Numbered from the stretch's first letter, positions 47,952 to 57,424 are shown. The stretch: DNA of 64,000 bases from Lysinibacillus fusiformis (GCF_016925635.1 NZ_CP070490.1:186001-250000); one strand, 5' to 3'. The notes: generated by a model from the letters alone, not told the origin. Translations and numbers: made by a program.

Positions 47952-48956
47952 TTATGTTTGTTGGGGATACTCATATCCAAAATGTTCGTAGGCTAAATGT
48001 GTGGCCACTCTTCCTCTTGGTGTACGTTGAATAAGGCCAATTTGCATCAAATAAGGCTCGTATACATCTTCTATTGTAACTCGTTCTTCACCAATCGATG
48101 CAGCAAGTGTATCTAAGCCTACTGGACCTCCTTGGAACCGCTCAATCATGTTGGTTACAAGTTTATGGTCAATATGATCAAGCCCTCTAGGATCTACTTG
48201 TAACAGCTCTAACGCTTGCTGTGCAAGACCCTCCGTTATCATACCATCTCCAAGCACTTGTGCATAATCTCGCACTCGTTTCAATAAACGATTGGCAATT
48301 CGAGGTGTTCCACGTGAGCGTCTCGCCATTTCCGTTGCTGCTATTTGCTCAATTTCGACCTCAAACAAATGAGCACTTCGCACAACAATTTCAGCAAGTG
48401 ATTGATCATCGTAATATTCTAAGCGTAGTAACACTCCAAAACGATCCCTTAAAGGAGCTGATAATGCACCAGCTCTTGTTGTTGCACCTACAAGGGTAAA
48501 GGGAGGTAATTCAAGTCGTACAGAACGTGCTTCAGGACCCTTCCCCACCACAATATCTAAACAGAAGTCTTCCATTGCTGGATATAAAACTTCTTCAATA
48601 GCACGGGGGAGTCGATGGATTTCATCTATAAATAAAACGTCCCCAGGCTCTAGTGAACTTAAAATAGCTGCCAAATCTCCAGGACGCTCAATGGCGGGTC
48701 CACTTGTCATGCGTACATTGACATTCATCTCATTCGCAATAACAGCAGCTAATGTTGTTTTACCAAGTCCCGGAGGTCCATATAACAACACATGATCTAA
48801 ACTTTCTTGGCGAAGCTTTGCCGCTTCAATGAATATTTGTAAGTTTTCCTTTACTTTATGTTGCCCAATATACTGCGCTAATTTTTGAGGGCGTAAAGAT
48901 AATTCAAACTGCTCATCATAGCTACCTGCTTCACTTGCCATCATACGTTCAGACAT
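47952..48956 (-). CDS. ruvB: Holliday junction helicase RuvB
   Basis: A 334-residue AAA+ motor. Walker A is GPPGLGKTT (about 60-68), Walker B is LFIDEIHRL, followed by sensor GATTRAG and the C-terminal winged helix with [14 protein letters not shown] sequence (here [13 protein letters not shown]). With RuvA it drives branch migration. It starts 19 bases after ruvA. Confidence 0.98.
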   Translation of the reverse strand: MSERMMASEAGSYDEQFELSLRPQKLAQYIGQHKVKENLQIFIEAAKLRQESLDHVLLYGPPGLGKTTLAAVIANEMNVNVRMTSGPAIERPGDLAAILSSLEPGDVLFIDEIHRLPRAIEEVLYPAMEDFCLDIVVGKGPEARSVRLELPPFTLVGATTRAGALSAPLRDRFGVLLRLEYYDDQSLAEIVVRSAHLFEVEIEQIAATEMARRSRGTPRIANRLLKRVRDYAQVLGDGMITEGLAQQALELLQVDPRGLDHIDHKLVTNMIERFQGGPVGLDTLAASIGEERVTIEDVYEPYLMQIGLIQRTPRGRVATHLAYEHFGYEYPQQT

Positions 48957-48974
48957 GCACCTTCCCTCCTTTCC

Positions 48975-49595
48975 TTATTTTAATTTTAGCAGTAGTTGCA
49001 ATGCTTGTTTCATAAAGGCATCTGTCGTTTCCAGTTTGTCGTTATCCTCTAGCTGTGGTTTAATTTTTTCGAGCTCTTTTTCAGAATAACCAAGTGCCAT
49101 TAAAGCAAGTAAGGCTTCTTCTAGTTCATGTTTATAAGGATTCACACCAAACAATGGTAACTCATCTTCTGCACTAGGTAACTCCAATGTATCTAATAAT
49201 GAGCCTAGCTTACCCTTCAAGTCGAGGATCATTTGACGTGCTGTTTTTTTTCCGACTCCAGGGAACTTCACTAAAAATGTTTCGTCCTCCCGTTCGATTG
49301 CACTAATAACCTGTTGTGGATTGCCCGTAGCTAAAATAGCTAGTGCTCCCTTTGGCCCTATTCCCGACACTAAAATAAGCTTACGGAATAGCTCGCGCTG
49401 ATCTAGATTAGGGAAACCATATAAAACGTGTGCATCTTCTCGTACATGCAAATGAACATATATCTGTTGTTCAAGGGCAGATGTTCGAAAAGCAAACGGA
49501 TTGGGCGTATTGAGTTGCCAGCCAATCCCTTGTTGTTCTAGCACAATAAATTCAGGTGTAATACGAGTAATTTGTCCTTTTAAATAATCATACAT
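48975..49595 (-). CDS. ruvA: Holliday junction protein RuvA
   Basis: A 206-residue protein with an N-terminal OB domain (MYDYLKGQITRI), two helix-hairpin-helix motifs (VSGIGPKGALAIL and FPGVGKKTARQMI, about 77-129) and a C-terminal domain III that contacts RuvB. It is the first gene of ruvAB-queA-tgt-yajC. Confidence 0.97.
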   Translation of the reverse strand: MYDYLKGQITRITPEFIVLEQQGIGWQLNTPNPFAFRTSALEQQIYVHLHVREDAHVLYGFPNLDQRELFRKLILVSGIGPKGALAILATGNPQQVISAIEREDETFLVKFPGVGKKTARQMILDLKGKLGSLLDTLELPSAEDELPLFGVNPYKHELEEALLALMALGYSEKELEKIKPQLEDNDKLETTDAFMKQALQLLLKLK

Positions 49596-49687
49596 CTATA
49601 ATCCCTCACAATCATCGTCTTCGATTATAGCATATAGCGAACGAATGCTCGACAAAAAGTAGCGTCAAAAACGCCGTTCCCAGACAA

Positions 49688-49713
49688 AAATGACCGCCAA
49701 ATGACGGTCATTT
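49688..49713 (-). terminator. Terminator of the phosphotransferase gene
   Basis: AAATGACCG and CGGTCATTT form the stem, followed by TTTTG on the minus strand. It overlaps the stop codon of the gene it ends. Confidence 0.65.
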
Positions 49714-50582
49714 CTTGACAAATCTATCAATATCGTACCACAGTTTTGGCCAATAGGTGAGGGCTCGTTTTGTAAATGGCACTAAATAATCTAAAAATAC
49801 TAGCTGTTGCTCTAGTGGTAAATCTATAGCAAAAAGCCATTCTCGTAATAACTCATTCGGATATTTCAAACGATGAAGCTTTCTTTTATCCAGTCGTTTC
49901 AGCTCAGGTAACTCTGCAAAAATCTTTCCAAGATCATAATCTACAGCAGGCAACACACGATGTAACCATAAAATATACTCGTCATCCGCTTCACCAAGGT
50001 GCGCTAAATCAAAATCAATTAATCGCAATTGTCCATCAGAGCACCATAAGAAATTATGATGGACTACATCCCCGTGTAATAGCGTAATCTCTTTTTCAGG
50101 TGCATCTTCTAATGCAATCAATTGTAATGATTTATCACTATAATGCAGTATTTGATCGATTTCTTCTTTCGTTAAAAATGTTCGAAGCTCATTTCTTCTA
50201 CTTTTAAAACGCATATGACGCATTTGCCATTTTAAAAGCTGTGAGTAGGTATGCAAGCCTGGCACGCGCTGCCAAGCAATTTTTTTATGTGTGTCATGTA
50301 AAGCTATTAATAATCTAAGAGATTCCTTACGATCTTTTTTATGCGCAAAGTTAGCACCATGGCTTCCTTCTTGCCACATTTGAACAATTAACTGCTCATC
50401 ATCGCTCTGAACTAATGGTAAGATCAAAGAAGGGTCCATACGTCCTAACTGGCGATGAATGGTTCTTACCTTCTCCGCAATTTCTACTTGCTTTGCACGT
50501 TTGACAAAATAATTTTTCGATTGATACTTATATTTCCAAATATTTGGCTTTACCTCTTCTACAATATACGCTTTTTCACCAT
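49708..50582 (-). CDS. APH-fold phosphotransferase, 5' end out of frame
   Basis: A kinase-like protein of the aminoglycoside phosphotransferase (APH/CotS-like) fold. LLHGDVVHHNFL (catalytic loop) and LRLIDFDLAH (metal loop) are intact. The first ATG in the main frame is 50439, but that frame stays open and protein-like (YIVEEVKPNIWKYK, NYFVKRAKQ) back to the safA end without any start codon. The natural start appears to be ATG 50582, overlapping the safA stop as ATGGTGA; reading from it hits TAG after seven codons. One more A in the A5 run (50576-50572) would join the two. It is therefore either a frameshift mutation, a sequence error or programmed shifting. The full product would be about 291 residues. 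Confidence 0.72.
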
Positions 50583-51619
50583 CGATAAGGCGTCATCCCG
50601 CCTGGGAAATAGTGCGGTGACATCCATGGTCCTGCTGCTGATGGACACGGTGGTGGACAATGTGTCGGACATGGGGGTGGCGGACAATGACAAGAGTCCA
50701 TTTGCCAATTAGGCATCATCATTGGTTGTGTATTACAGCCACAGGAATGACCCATGTTCATATCAGGCATCATCATTGGTTGTGTACCACAACCACAGGG
50801 CTGCCCCATATTCATATCAGGCATCATATCCATTTGTGGCTGCATCTGGTGATTTTGTGTATGGAAGAATGGTGAAGTGGACTCTAAAAAGTCTTCCATC
50901 CCACCCACTTTATGATCTGGCATGTCACAGGACATTGGCTGCTGTGGCATCGTATAATGCTCCACCTGCGGCTGCATTGGCATCGGCCACCACATTTGAT
51001 GATAGATTGGCTGATGGCAACTTGAACAATGTGGCACGGCAGGCATTTGTGGCATGATATGCATTGGTGGATGTGGTGCTGGTTGTGGCATTGGCATTGG
51101 CTTCGGTTTAGCTACAGGTGGTGGTTGCGGTGTAGGTGCTGGCGGTGGCTGTATTTGCACAGGTGGTATTGTAACAGTTTGCTCCATTTGTGGCATCACC
51201 AATTGTTGGTGCCAATTCATTTCCACAGGCTGCGGTACCCACATCGGTTGTTGTGGCATCTGCATTGGCATTGGCATCGGTATTGGTATCGGAATCATTT
51301 GTGGTTCTGGCATTGGCATAGGAGCTGGTGGCGGCGATACAACCGGCGGTGGTGGCGGCATCGGTCGCTGTACCTCTTTTTTAGGACTTTCCTTCGGTGT
51401 CTCCTTATGCACTTGTGTTTCCTTTTTCGGCATTTCTTTATGCGAATCTCTATGCGGCTCTTTGTTTATTTTTTCAGGCAGTATAATTTCCATGCCTGGA
51501 ACAATATAATCTGGGTTGGCAAGATGGACATTGAGCCGCTTCAAATCTTCAAACGAAATGCCGTACTCTTTCGCAATCTTCCACAATGTGTCTCCCTTTT
51601 GAACAATATGAATACGCAA
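50576..51619 (-). CDS. safA: Spore coat morphogenetic protein SafA-like (LysM)
   Basis: A 347-residue protein with an N-terminal LysM domain (about 1-48, IHIVQKGDTLWKIAKEYGIS) that binds peptidoglycan. A Lys/Glu/His-rich linker follows, then a long low-complexity tail rich in Pro, Met, Gln and later Cys/Gly (repeated MMMPDMNMG and CGC blocks). This layout and its place next to ruvA fit SafA, which builds the inner spore coat with SpoVID. I choose TTG 51619, because GGGAGG lies six bases before it; ATG 51649 would place that site inside the gene. Confidence 0.85.
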   Translation of the reverse strand: MRIHIVQKGDTLWKIAKEYGISFEDLKRLNVHLANPDYIVPGMEIILPEKINKEPHRDSHKEMPKKETQVHKETPKESPKKEVQRPMPPPPPVVSPPPAPMPMPEPQMIPIPIPMPMPMQMPQQPMWVPQPVEMNWHQQLVMPQMEQTVTIPPVQIQPPPAPTPQPPPVAKPKPMPMPQPAPHPPMHIMPQMPAVPHCSSCHQPIYHQMWWPMPMQPQVEHYTMPQQPMSCDMPDHKVGGMEDFLESTSPFFHTQNHQMQPQMDMMPDMNMGQPCGCGTQPMMMPDMNMGHSCGCNTQPMMMPNWQMDSCHCPPPPCPTHCPPPCPSAAGPWMSPHYFPGGMTPYRW

Positions 51620-51760
51620 TTTTTTCCTCCCTTCCTCTCTACGTATCATATGTTTAATGTTTCATTTGGATACAAAAATTTCAGCAAGTTAGAAATGCTT
51701 CATGGTACACTAATTCATAAGGAATACGGATTCCTTTATTACGAGCAGGGGTGATCTCTT

Positions 51761-52294
51761 ATGAAAAAAATGTTAGGCGAAGAACGCCGACTGCAACTAT
51801 TAGCGCAATTAAAAAAAAATAAAGCACCTATAACTGGGACAGACCTAGCTAAGTTCGCCAATGTTTCTAGACAAGTAATCGTCAATGATATGACTTTATT
51901 AAAGGCAAGAAATGAGCCCATTATTGCAACTAGCCAAGGCTATCTTTATATGCATCAGGAACAATTACAGCAAACCGTTGAACGCACATTCCCTTGTTTG
52001 CACACATCAGAGCAAACAGAGGATGAATTAATGACGATTGTCGATTGTGGCGGAACCGTCAAAAATGTCATTGTCGAACATCCGATTTATGGTGAACTTA
52101 CAGCTTCTATTATGGTTTCGAACCGCCATGAGGTGAAACAATTTATCGAACGTGTGAATGCAACACAGGCCAATTATTTATCCGCTCTCACTGGTGGCAT
52201 CCATCTACATGTCATCACAGCACCCTCTGTTGAAGTTTTAGCCTTAATCGAGCAAGCTTTACAAAAAAAGGGCTACTTAGTGACAGATCAATGA
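51761..52294 (+). CDS. niaR: NAD biosynthesis repressor NiaR (YrxA)
   Basis: A 177-residue regulator with an N-terminal HTH_11 domain (about 6-60, GTDLAKFANVSRQVIVNDM) and a C-terminal 3H domain (about 75-172) whose His residues (VEHPIYGEL, GGIHLHVI) bind nickel and nicotinate. It normally represses nad genes and niacin transport. In B. subtilis it faces nadBCA; here no nad genes are nearby and it is divergent from safA. Confidence 0.93.
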   Translation: MKKMLGEERRLQLLAQLKKNKAPITGTDLAKFANVSRQVIVNDMTLLKARNEPIIATSQGYLYMHQEQLQQTVERTFPCLHTSEQTEDELMTIVDCGGTVKNVIVEHPIYGELTASIMVSNRHEVKQFIERVNATQANYLSALTGGIHLHVITAPSVEVLALIEQALQKKGYLVTDQ

Positions 52295-52300
52295 ATAGCA

Positions 52301-52337
52301 AAAGCACCGTCTGAAAAATGCTTTCATACGGTGCTTT
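52301..52337 (+). terminator. Terminator of niaR
   Basis: AAAGCACCGT and ACGGTGCTTT form a perfect 10-bp stem that ends in TTTCTGTTCTT. It lies just after the stop codon and directly before the 21-bp array. Confidence 0.75.
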
Positions 52338-52348
52338 CTGTTCTTATT

Positions 52349-52495
52349 GCGGGTATTATGTTGTTGAGCGCGGGTATTTCACTTCATTCCGCGAGTATCA
52401 TGTCCTTAATCGCGGGTATTTCACTTCTCTTCGCGAGTATCATGTCCTTAATCGCGGATATTTCACTTCATTCCGCGAGTATCGCGCCCTCCCCT
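52349..52495. repeat. 21-bp-period tandem array (GCGGGTAT family)
   Basis: Seven units have anchors GCGGGTAT, GCGAGTAT or GCGGATAT at 52349, 52370, 52391, 52412, 52433, 52454 and 52475, exactly 21 bases apart. From the second unit on, two unit types alternate (TTTCACTT and CATGTCC endings), giving a 42-base higher-order repeat. The array lies between niaR and the convergent DCC gene. Confidence 0.88.
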
Positions 52496-52497
52496 TT

Positions 52498-52890
52498 TCA
52501 GGAAAGAAATCTTTGCCGTTGAGCAGGTGTAGGCAATAAGCATTCACTTTTTTGCCCAAATAAACGATAGCGATGCTTTGCAAATAAGCGATATAATGCA
52601 TTGCGTAAAAATGGTGGCACAAGGATAAAGGCATAGAAGCAAGGCCAAAGTCCATCGAATTTCCTGCATATATTTAATGCTGCCGTAGATTCCACAGATA
52701 CTTTCCCTTGTTCAATGAGAATCACACTATCTATATTCTTTGGTATATTGTACTGAGCGAGAAGTGCCTGACCAATCTCACTTTGAAGCGAGGCAAATTG
52801 AAAATAGCCAGCTTGATCATGTTTGATGATAAATTGAACAGTGCTATCACAAAAATTACAGACACCATCAAATAAAATAATCCCACCCAT
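52498..52890 (-). CDS. DCC-type thiol-disulfide oxidoreductase-like protein (DUF393)
   Basis: A 130-residue DUF393 protein. The N-terminal FDGVCNFCDST (about 6-16) holds the D-x-x-C-x-x-C motif of the DCC family, and the C-terminal LFGQKSECLLPTP also fits. Redox or membrane-linked roles are suspected but unproven. Start ATG 52890 has GGAGG seven bases upstream. It ends next to the 21-bp array. Confidence 0.9.
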   Translation of the reverse strand: MGGIILFDGVCNFCDSTVQFIIKHDQAGYFQFASLQSEIGQALLAQYNIPKNIDSVILIEQGKVSVESTAALNICRKFDGLWPCFYAFILVPPFLRNALYRLFAKHRYRLFGQKSECLLPTPAQRQRFLS

Positions 52891-52911
52891 CATCACTCCT
52901 CCTTCCAGCTA

Positions 52912-53790
52912 CTATGCTTCGTCTGATGTTACATAAGTAAAGTAGGTACCCAGTGACTTTACCTTACAGCCTAGAGCAGCTAGTTCTTCCATTGCCCCAC
53001 GCATCATCGGTTCCTTTTCATCTGCTAATACATCAATCATGAAGAAATAATCACCAAGTCCTGTCTTTAGTGGCCGAGATTCGATTTTACTTAAATTCAA
53101 CTGACGCCATGCAAAAACAGAAAGCACCTGATGTAAAGCCCCTGAACGATCTGTCGGTAAGGTAATCATAAATGTTGTTTTTGCTTGCCCCTCTGATAGC
53201 TCTTGTGGCAATCGTTTATTTTGCTTAGACAGTACAAAGAAACGTGTATGATTGAAATGAAAATCATGGATATTCTGCTCGACTATTTCAAGACCATACT
53301 TTTCTGCTGCTGCTGCATTGCCGACTGCCGCTATACACTCTTGTGGATTTTCTGATACATATTTCGCTGCAGCTGCTGTAGAAGTTGTTTGATGTAATGG
53401 CGCATGACTGAAACGATAAAATAAATATTTATGACATTGAGCTAGTGCATGTGGATGGGAATAAACGCCTTCGATTGCCTGCCAATGATTTTTTTGCGCT
53501 TTATTGACCATTAAATGTTGCTGGATTTTCAGCAATAATTCACCCGTCACATAAAGTGTTGCCTCATGGAATAAGTAATCTAATGTTAATGGCACAGAAC
53601 CCTCTAACGCATTTTCGAGTGGTACGACAGCTAAATCGACCTTTCCCTCTGCAACAGCCTCTATACATTCTGGAATCGTTGCACACGGTACAAGCCACTC
53701 ATTTGGAAATATAGCCTTTGTTGCTAAGTATGTAAATGATGCTTCTGGTCCTAAGTAGGCAATTCGATTTTCCCATTGTTGCTTTGTCAT
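52912..53790 (-). CDS. pheA: Prephenate dehydratase
   Basis: A 292-residue enzyme that makes phenylpyruvate for Phe synthesis. The catalytic PDT domain (about 1-185) contains YLGPEASFT, VVPLENALEGSV and the HNHTRFFVL-like FNHTRFFVLS (catalytic Thr). A C-terminal ACT domain (about 205-285, GALHQVLSVFAWRQLNLSKIESRP) gives Phe feedback control. The ribosome site AAAGGAGG lies below a hairpin that may control it. It follows pheB. Confidence 0.97.
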   Translation of the reverse strand: MTKQQWENRIAYLGPEASFTYLATKAIFPNEWLVPCATIPECIEAVAEGKVDLAVVPLENALEGSVPLTLDYLFHEATLYVTGELLLKIQQHLMVNKAQKNHWQAIEGVYSHPHALAQCHKYLFYRFSHAPLHQTTSTAAAAKYVSENPQECIAAVGNAAAAEKYGLEIVEQNIHDFHFNHTRFFVLSKQNKRLPQELSEGQAKTTFMITLPTDRSGALHQVLSVFAWRQLNLSKIESRPLKTGLGDYFFMIDVLADEKEPMMRGAMEELAALGCKVKSLGTYFTYVTSDEA

Positions 53791-53816
53791 TGCAAATACC
53801 TCCTTTATGGCACAAT

Positions 53817-53860
53817 AAGGAGCAGTCCCTCATGATCAATCACTTTTGGGACAGCTCCTT
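53817..53860 (-). promoter_or_regulatory. Hairpin between pheB and pheA, possible SD switch
   Basis: On the minus strand AAGGAGCTGTCCC and GGGACTGCTCCTT form a 13-bp stem with one mismatch and no T run after it. Its 3' arm ends with CTCCTT, only eight bases before the pheA ribosome site AAAGGAGG (53808-53801), to which it could pair instead. A possible promoter (TTGACA 53928-53923, 17 bases, TTGAAT) lies upstream. Confidence 0.5.
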
Positions 53861-53957
53861 ACTTGAGCTTCTTTATCGCATTTTTACCCTATTGGGCTTA
53901 TTCAACACGATGCTTGTCATTTTGTCAAAAATTAAAGGATTGAACACTACACTGTGA

Positions 53958-54413
53958 TTATAATGCTCCAGAACTAATCACTTCCGCTGATTCCACAAAA
54001 TCTAAACGCTTTAATTGCTGGATAAGATCATCAAGATCACAGGTCATGCTTGTTACATCTAAAGACAATGTAACATTCGCACGCCCCTGAATAGGGATTG
54101 TTTGATGAATCGTCAATACATTACAATGTGTAATTGTCACAGTTTCTAAAAGCTTGGCAAGTGTTCCTTTTCTGTCTTGAAGCTGTAAAAAGACTGTTAA
54201 AATGCGTTCCTGCACAATTGAATGAAAAGGAAAAACCGCATCACGATATTTGTAAAACGCACTTCGCGATAAATCCACCTGCTTTACCGCATCCCAAATG
54301 GAAGATACTGAACCACTTGATAGTAAGTGTTTCGCCTCCAAAGTTTTTTGCATTGCATCCGTTAAAACATCCTCACGAACTAAATAATATCGCTGATTCG
54401 CAACATTCTTCAT
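53958..54413 (-). CDS. pheB: ACT-domain protein PheB
   Basis: A 151-residue protein of the UPF0735/PheB family. The N-terminal region is helical (RYYLVREDVLTDAMQKTLEAK), and a C-terminal ACT domain (about 68-145, GTLAKLLETVTITHCNVLTIHQTIPIQG) follows. Its role in Phe metabolism is assumed from the conserved obg-pheB-pheA order. Start ATG 54413 follows GGGGGAAG; the frame back to 54434 is not needed. Confidence 0.93.
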   Translation of the reverse strand: MKNVANQRYYLVREDVLTDAMQKTLEAKHLLSSGSVSSIWDAVKQVDLSRSAFYKYRDAVFPFHSIVQERILTVFLQLQDRKGTLAKLLETVTITHCNVLTIHQTIPIQGRANVTLSLDVTSMTCDLDDLIQQLKRLDFVESAEVISSGAL

Positions 54414-54437
54414 ACGCTTCCCCCTAAAACTCATGTC

Positions 54438-55727
54438 TTAATCGACAAATTCAAATTCAAACTCTTGTAGGCGTACTGTATCGCCATCCTGTGCTCCACG
54501 CTCACGCAGAGCCTCATCCACACCCATTGCACGCAATTGACGAGCAAAACGACGAATACCATCTTCACGGCTGAAGTCTGTCATTTTAAATAAACGCTCA
54601 ATGGCATAACCACTAATAATAAATGTACCGTCATCTTCACGAGTGATTTCGAAATCTTCACCTTTTGCCTCATGCTTGTACATAACCGTTGCATCTGATT
54701 GTTCCTCTTCTTCATCATATAGCGGGAATTCAGGCGTTACTTCTAGTAGATCTGCAATGGCAAACAGTAGCTCTTTTAACCCTTGACGTGAAACAGCAGA
54801 AATTGGGAAGATTTGAACGTCTTCTCCTACCTTCTGACGGAATGCTGTTAAGTTCTCTTCTGCATCTGGCATATCCATTTTATTGGCTACGATAATTTGT
54901 GGACGTTCTGTTAAACGAAGATTATATTGTTTTAGCTCTTCATTGATTGTTAAATAATCTTCATATGGATCGCGGCCTTCCATTCCTGACATATCAATAA
55001 CATGGACAATAACGCGTGTACGTTCAATATGTCGTAAAAATTGGTGGCCTAATCCTACCCCTTCATGTGCTCCCTCAATAAGCCCAGGTAAATCTGCCAT
55101 TGCAAAGCTTCGATGATCATCCGTTTCAATCATGCCTAAGTTCGGTACAATTGTTGTAAAATGATATGCACCAATTTTTGGCTTAGCAGCAGAAACCACT
55201 GATAAAAGCGTTGATTTACCAACACTTGGGAAACCAACTAACCCTACATCTGCTAAAACTTTTAACTCTAATATAACATTTAAATCTTGTCCTGGCTCAC
55301 CTTTTTCAGAAAGTTCTGGCGCTGGGTTGGCAGGTGTAGCAAAGCGAGAATTACCACGTCCACCTCGGCCTGCTTTCGCAATAACAGCTCTTTGCCCATG
55401 CTCGACTAAGTCAGCAATAACGGCATTTGTTTCTTCATTCATAACCACTGTACCTGGTGGAACTTTAACAATTAAATCTTCCGCATTTTTACCGTGCATG
55501 CCTTTACTCATACCATGCTCGCCACGCGGTGCTTTGAAATGGCGTTTATAGCGGAAATCCATTAACGTTCGTAAGCCTTCTTCTACTTCAAATACGACAT
55601 TACCGCCATGTCCACCATCTCCACCAGCTGGACCACCATTTGGTACAAATTTTTCTCGACGAAAAGCAACCATGCCATCTCCGCCATCGCCACCTTTAAC
55701 ATAAATCTTTACGTGATCGACAAACAT
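54438..55727 (-). CDS. obg: GTPase Obg
   Basis: A 429-residue GTPase for 50S assembly and stress/sporulation entry. It has a Gly-rich Obg fold (1-158, [20 protein letters not shown]), a G domain (about 159-330) with [22 protein letters not shown] and NKMD, and a C-terminal OCT domain (about 345-429). It lies between spo0B and pheB, as in B. subtilis. Confidence 0.98.
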   Translation of the reverse strand: MFVDHVKIYVKGGDGGDGMVAFRREKFVPNGGPAGGDGGHGGNVVFEVEEGLRTLMDFRYKRHFKAPRGEHGMSKGMHGKNAEDLIVKVPPGTVVMNEETNAVIADLVEHGQRAVIAKAGRGGRGNSRFATPANPAPELSEKGEPGQDLNVILELKVLADVGLVGFPSVGKSTLLSVVSAAKPKIGAYHFTTIVPNLGMIETDDHRSFAMADLPGLIEGAHEGVGLGHQFLRHIERTRVIVHVIDMSGMEGRDPYEDYLTINEELKQYNLRLTERPQIIVANKMDMPDAEENLTAFRQKVGEDVQIFPISAVSRQGLKELLFAIADLLEVTPEFPLYDEEEEQSDATVMYKHEAKGEDFEITREDDGTFIISGYAIERLFKMTDFSREDGIRRFARQLRAMGVDEALRERGAQDGDTVRLQEFEFEFVD

Positions 55728-55732
55728 TTAAT

Positions 55733-56260
55733 TCACTCCCTATTTGCACTCAAGACATATTGCCAGCGTGTAGTTGTCTGCTCAATTGTTTGAATGTCGA
55801 ATTGTTTCAAACCTTTTTCGGTGAATGCATCAGCACTCCATAACCCATTTAGCGTGAATGTCACGGCAAATGTATGATCGTCAACACGTACATCAAGCGT
55901 TAGGATCTGCTCTGTAAATGGATCTAATGTATCATAAACATGCATAACTGTTTTGTTTAAATAATCTACAACTTCCTGATCAATCTCATTGGTCACAGGC
56001 TTTTTTATCTCACCATTTAGCTTCCACGCTAATGATGGATAACGCCATCCTGCTGTTTGTAGCCACTCAATTGTTTGGGGTAATTGTAGTCGATTGAGGA
56101 TAGAAAACACTCGTAATTGTTCTGAATAATGTTGAATAAGTTTCTTCGATTCATCGATTCTACCTAAATCTAAATTCATGCGAATCAGTTGCAGTTGATT
56201 CACATAATCATGATTTGCAAAACGTAATACTTCACTAATGGTTAGTGATTGATTGTTCAT
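55733..56260 (-). CDS. spo0B: Sporulation phosphotransferase Spo0B
   Basis: A 175-residue Spo0B. The N-terminal helical hairpin SEVLRFANHDYVNQLQLIRMNLDLG carries the phosphorylated His (about residue 17 from the chosen start) and the rest forms an HATPase-like domain without kinase activity. It moves phosphate from Spo0F to Spo0A. ATG 56260 follows GGAGTGA; the frame back to 56335 is longer than the family. It ends five bases before obg, giving a spo0B-obg pair. Confidence 0.93.
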   Translation of the reverse strand: MNNQSLTISEVLRFANHDYVNQLQLIRMNLDLGRIDESKKLIQHYSEQLRVFSILNRLQLPQTIEWLQTAGWRYPSLAWKLNGEIKKPVTNEIDQEVVDYLNKTVMHVYDTLDPFTEQILTLDVRVDDHTFAVTFTLNGLWSADAFTEKGLKQFDIQTIEQTTTRWQYVLSANRE

Positions 56261-56439
56261 CCCATTCACTCCAATAAAGTTATCCTTACTAGTATAACAA
56301 GTTTTGCTGTATTTTTCCCTTAATTCTTTAATCAATTATACCTTGGCGTCATTGCGTCTGAAATCTGCTTTGTTGAAATTTAGCCAAAAAAAGGACTGCA
56401 ATAAATGCAGTCCTCCGCTTTATGTTATCTTATAAAAGA

Positions 56440-56739
56440 TTAAGCTTCTTGTGTTTCTGGGTATACAGATACTTGTTTGCGATCGCGACCTAAACGTTCG
56501 AATTTAACAACGCCGTCAACTTTAGCAAATAGTGTATCGTCACCACCACGACCTACGTTTGTACCTGGGTAAATTTTTGTACCGCGTTGACGGTAAAGAA
56601 TTGAACCACCAGTTACGAATTGGCCATCAGCACGTTTAGCACCAAGTCGTTTAGACTCAGAGTCACGTCCGTTTTTAGTAGAACCTACCCCTTTTTTCGA
56701 TGCGAAAAGTTGAAGATCTAATGCTAATAATAATTTCAT
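56440..56739 (-). CDS. rpmA: 50S ribosomal protein L27 (with Prp-cleaved N-terminus)
   Basis: A 99-residue L27. The N-terminal extension [15 protein letters not shown] fits the Firmicute Prp cleavage motif, cut between Phe and Ala, leaving [14 protein letters not shown] at or near the mature end. It overlaps the prp stop (ATGA). A terminator-like hairpin with GGACTGCA/TGCAGTCC lies downstream at about 56393-56416. Confidence 0.98.
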   Translation of the reverse strand: MKLLLALDLQLFASKKGVGSTKNGRDSESKRLGAKRADGQFVTGGSILYRQRGTKIYPGTNVGRGGDDTLFAKVDGVVKFERLGRDRKQVSVYPETQEA

Positions 56740-57092
56740 CGAGTTCCACCTCCTACTTGGTTGTAGTTGATTTGGATGTATTGTCCGTAATTTTGCACCA
56801 TAGAATACACTTGGGCAGTCATTACTTGAACAATTAACTGTAGTTTTGCATCTACTTCAGGTTCTAAATCTGATGGTAGATTTACCTTGAGATAGCCTCC
56901 ACCTTCAGCAGCTTGTTCGATTTCGGGTTGAATTTGTAATAATGCGTAAATAGCATTTACTGTACCAATGGCAATAGTTGATGCTCCTGCACATACTAAA
57001 TCTTTACCAGATTCATCGTAACCAGCATGTCCTGAAAATTCGAATGCTGACACATGTCTATTTTCATCGTGATGAATCGTAACTTGTATCAT
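56736..57092 (-). CDS. prp: Ribosomal-processing cysteine protease Prp
   Basis: A 118-residue protease (YsxB family) that trims the L27 N-terminus. The catalytic His is in [20 protein letters not shown] (about residue 22) and the Cys about residue 34. It lies between rplU and rpmA, its usual place, and overlaps rpmA by four bases. Confidence 0.96.
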   Translation of the reverse strand: MIQVTIHHDENRHVSAFEFSGHAGYDESGKDLVCAGASTIAIGTVNAIYALLQIQPEIEQAAEGGGYLKVNLPSDLEPEVDAKLQLIVQVMTAQVYSMVQNYGQYIQINYNQVGGGTR

Positions 57093-57108
57093 TCGCTACA
57101 CCTCACAA

Positions 57109-57417
57109 TTAAGCGTTGATTGCTTCAACAACTAATTTTGTGTAAGGTTGACGGTGACCTTGTTTACGACGGTAGTTCTTTTTAGCTTTCATTTTGAAAA
57201 CAACGATTTTTTTCGCACGGCCTTCTTTAACAACTTTAGCTGTTACAGTAGCGCCTTCTACGAATGGAGCGCCAACTTTAACGTTTTCGCCACCTACGAA
57301 TAAAACTTTATCAAAAGTTACAACCTCGTCAGCTTCTACGCCTAATTTCTCAACATAGATTTCTTGACCAGCTTCTACTTTGACTTGTTTACCACCAGTT
57401 TCAATAATTGCGTACAT
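57109..57417 (-). CDS. rplU: 50S ribosomal protein L21
   Basis: A 102-residue L21 with [18 protein letters not shown] at the N-terminus and [15 protein letters not shown] at the C-terminus. It is the first gene of rplU-prp-rpmA, preceded by an L21 leader and a good promoter. Confidence 0.98.
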   Translation of the reverse strand: MYAIIETGGKQVKVEAGQEIYVEKLGVEADEVVTFDKVLFVGGENVKVGAPFVEGATVTAKVVKEGRAKKIVVFKMKAKKNYRRKQGHRQPYTKLVVEAINA

Positions 57418-57424
57418 TTTACTG

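Noticed and set aside
51054..51509. 151-codon Gly/Cys-rich frame opposite safA
   Set aside because: It mirrors the repetitive Pro/Met/His-rich safA tail. The Gly-Cys pattern is a by-product of that repeat, with no ribosome site.
52349..52495. CRISPR array
   Set aside because: The units follow each other without unique spacers, are too short and degenerate, and no cas gene is nearby.
52318..52539. Repetitive open frames over the 21-bp array
   Set aside because: A period divisible by three leaves frames open by itself. There is no ribosome site, and the units diverge without regard to codons.
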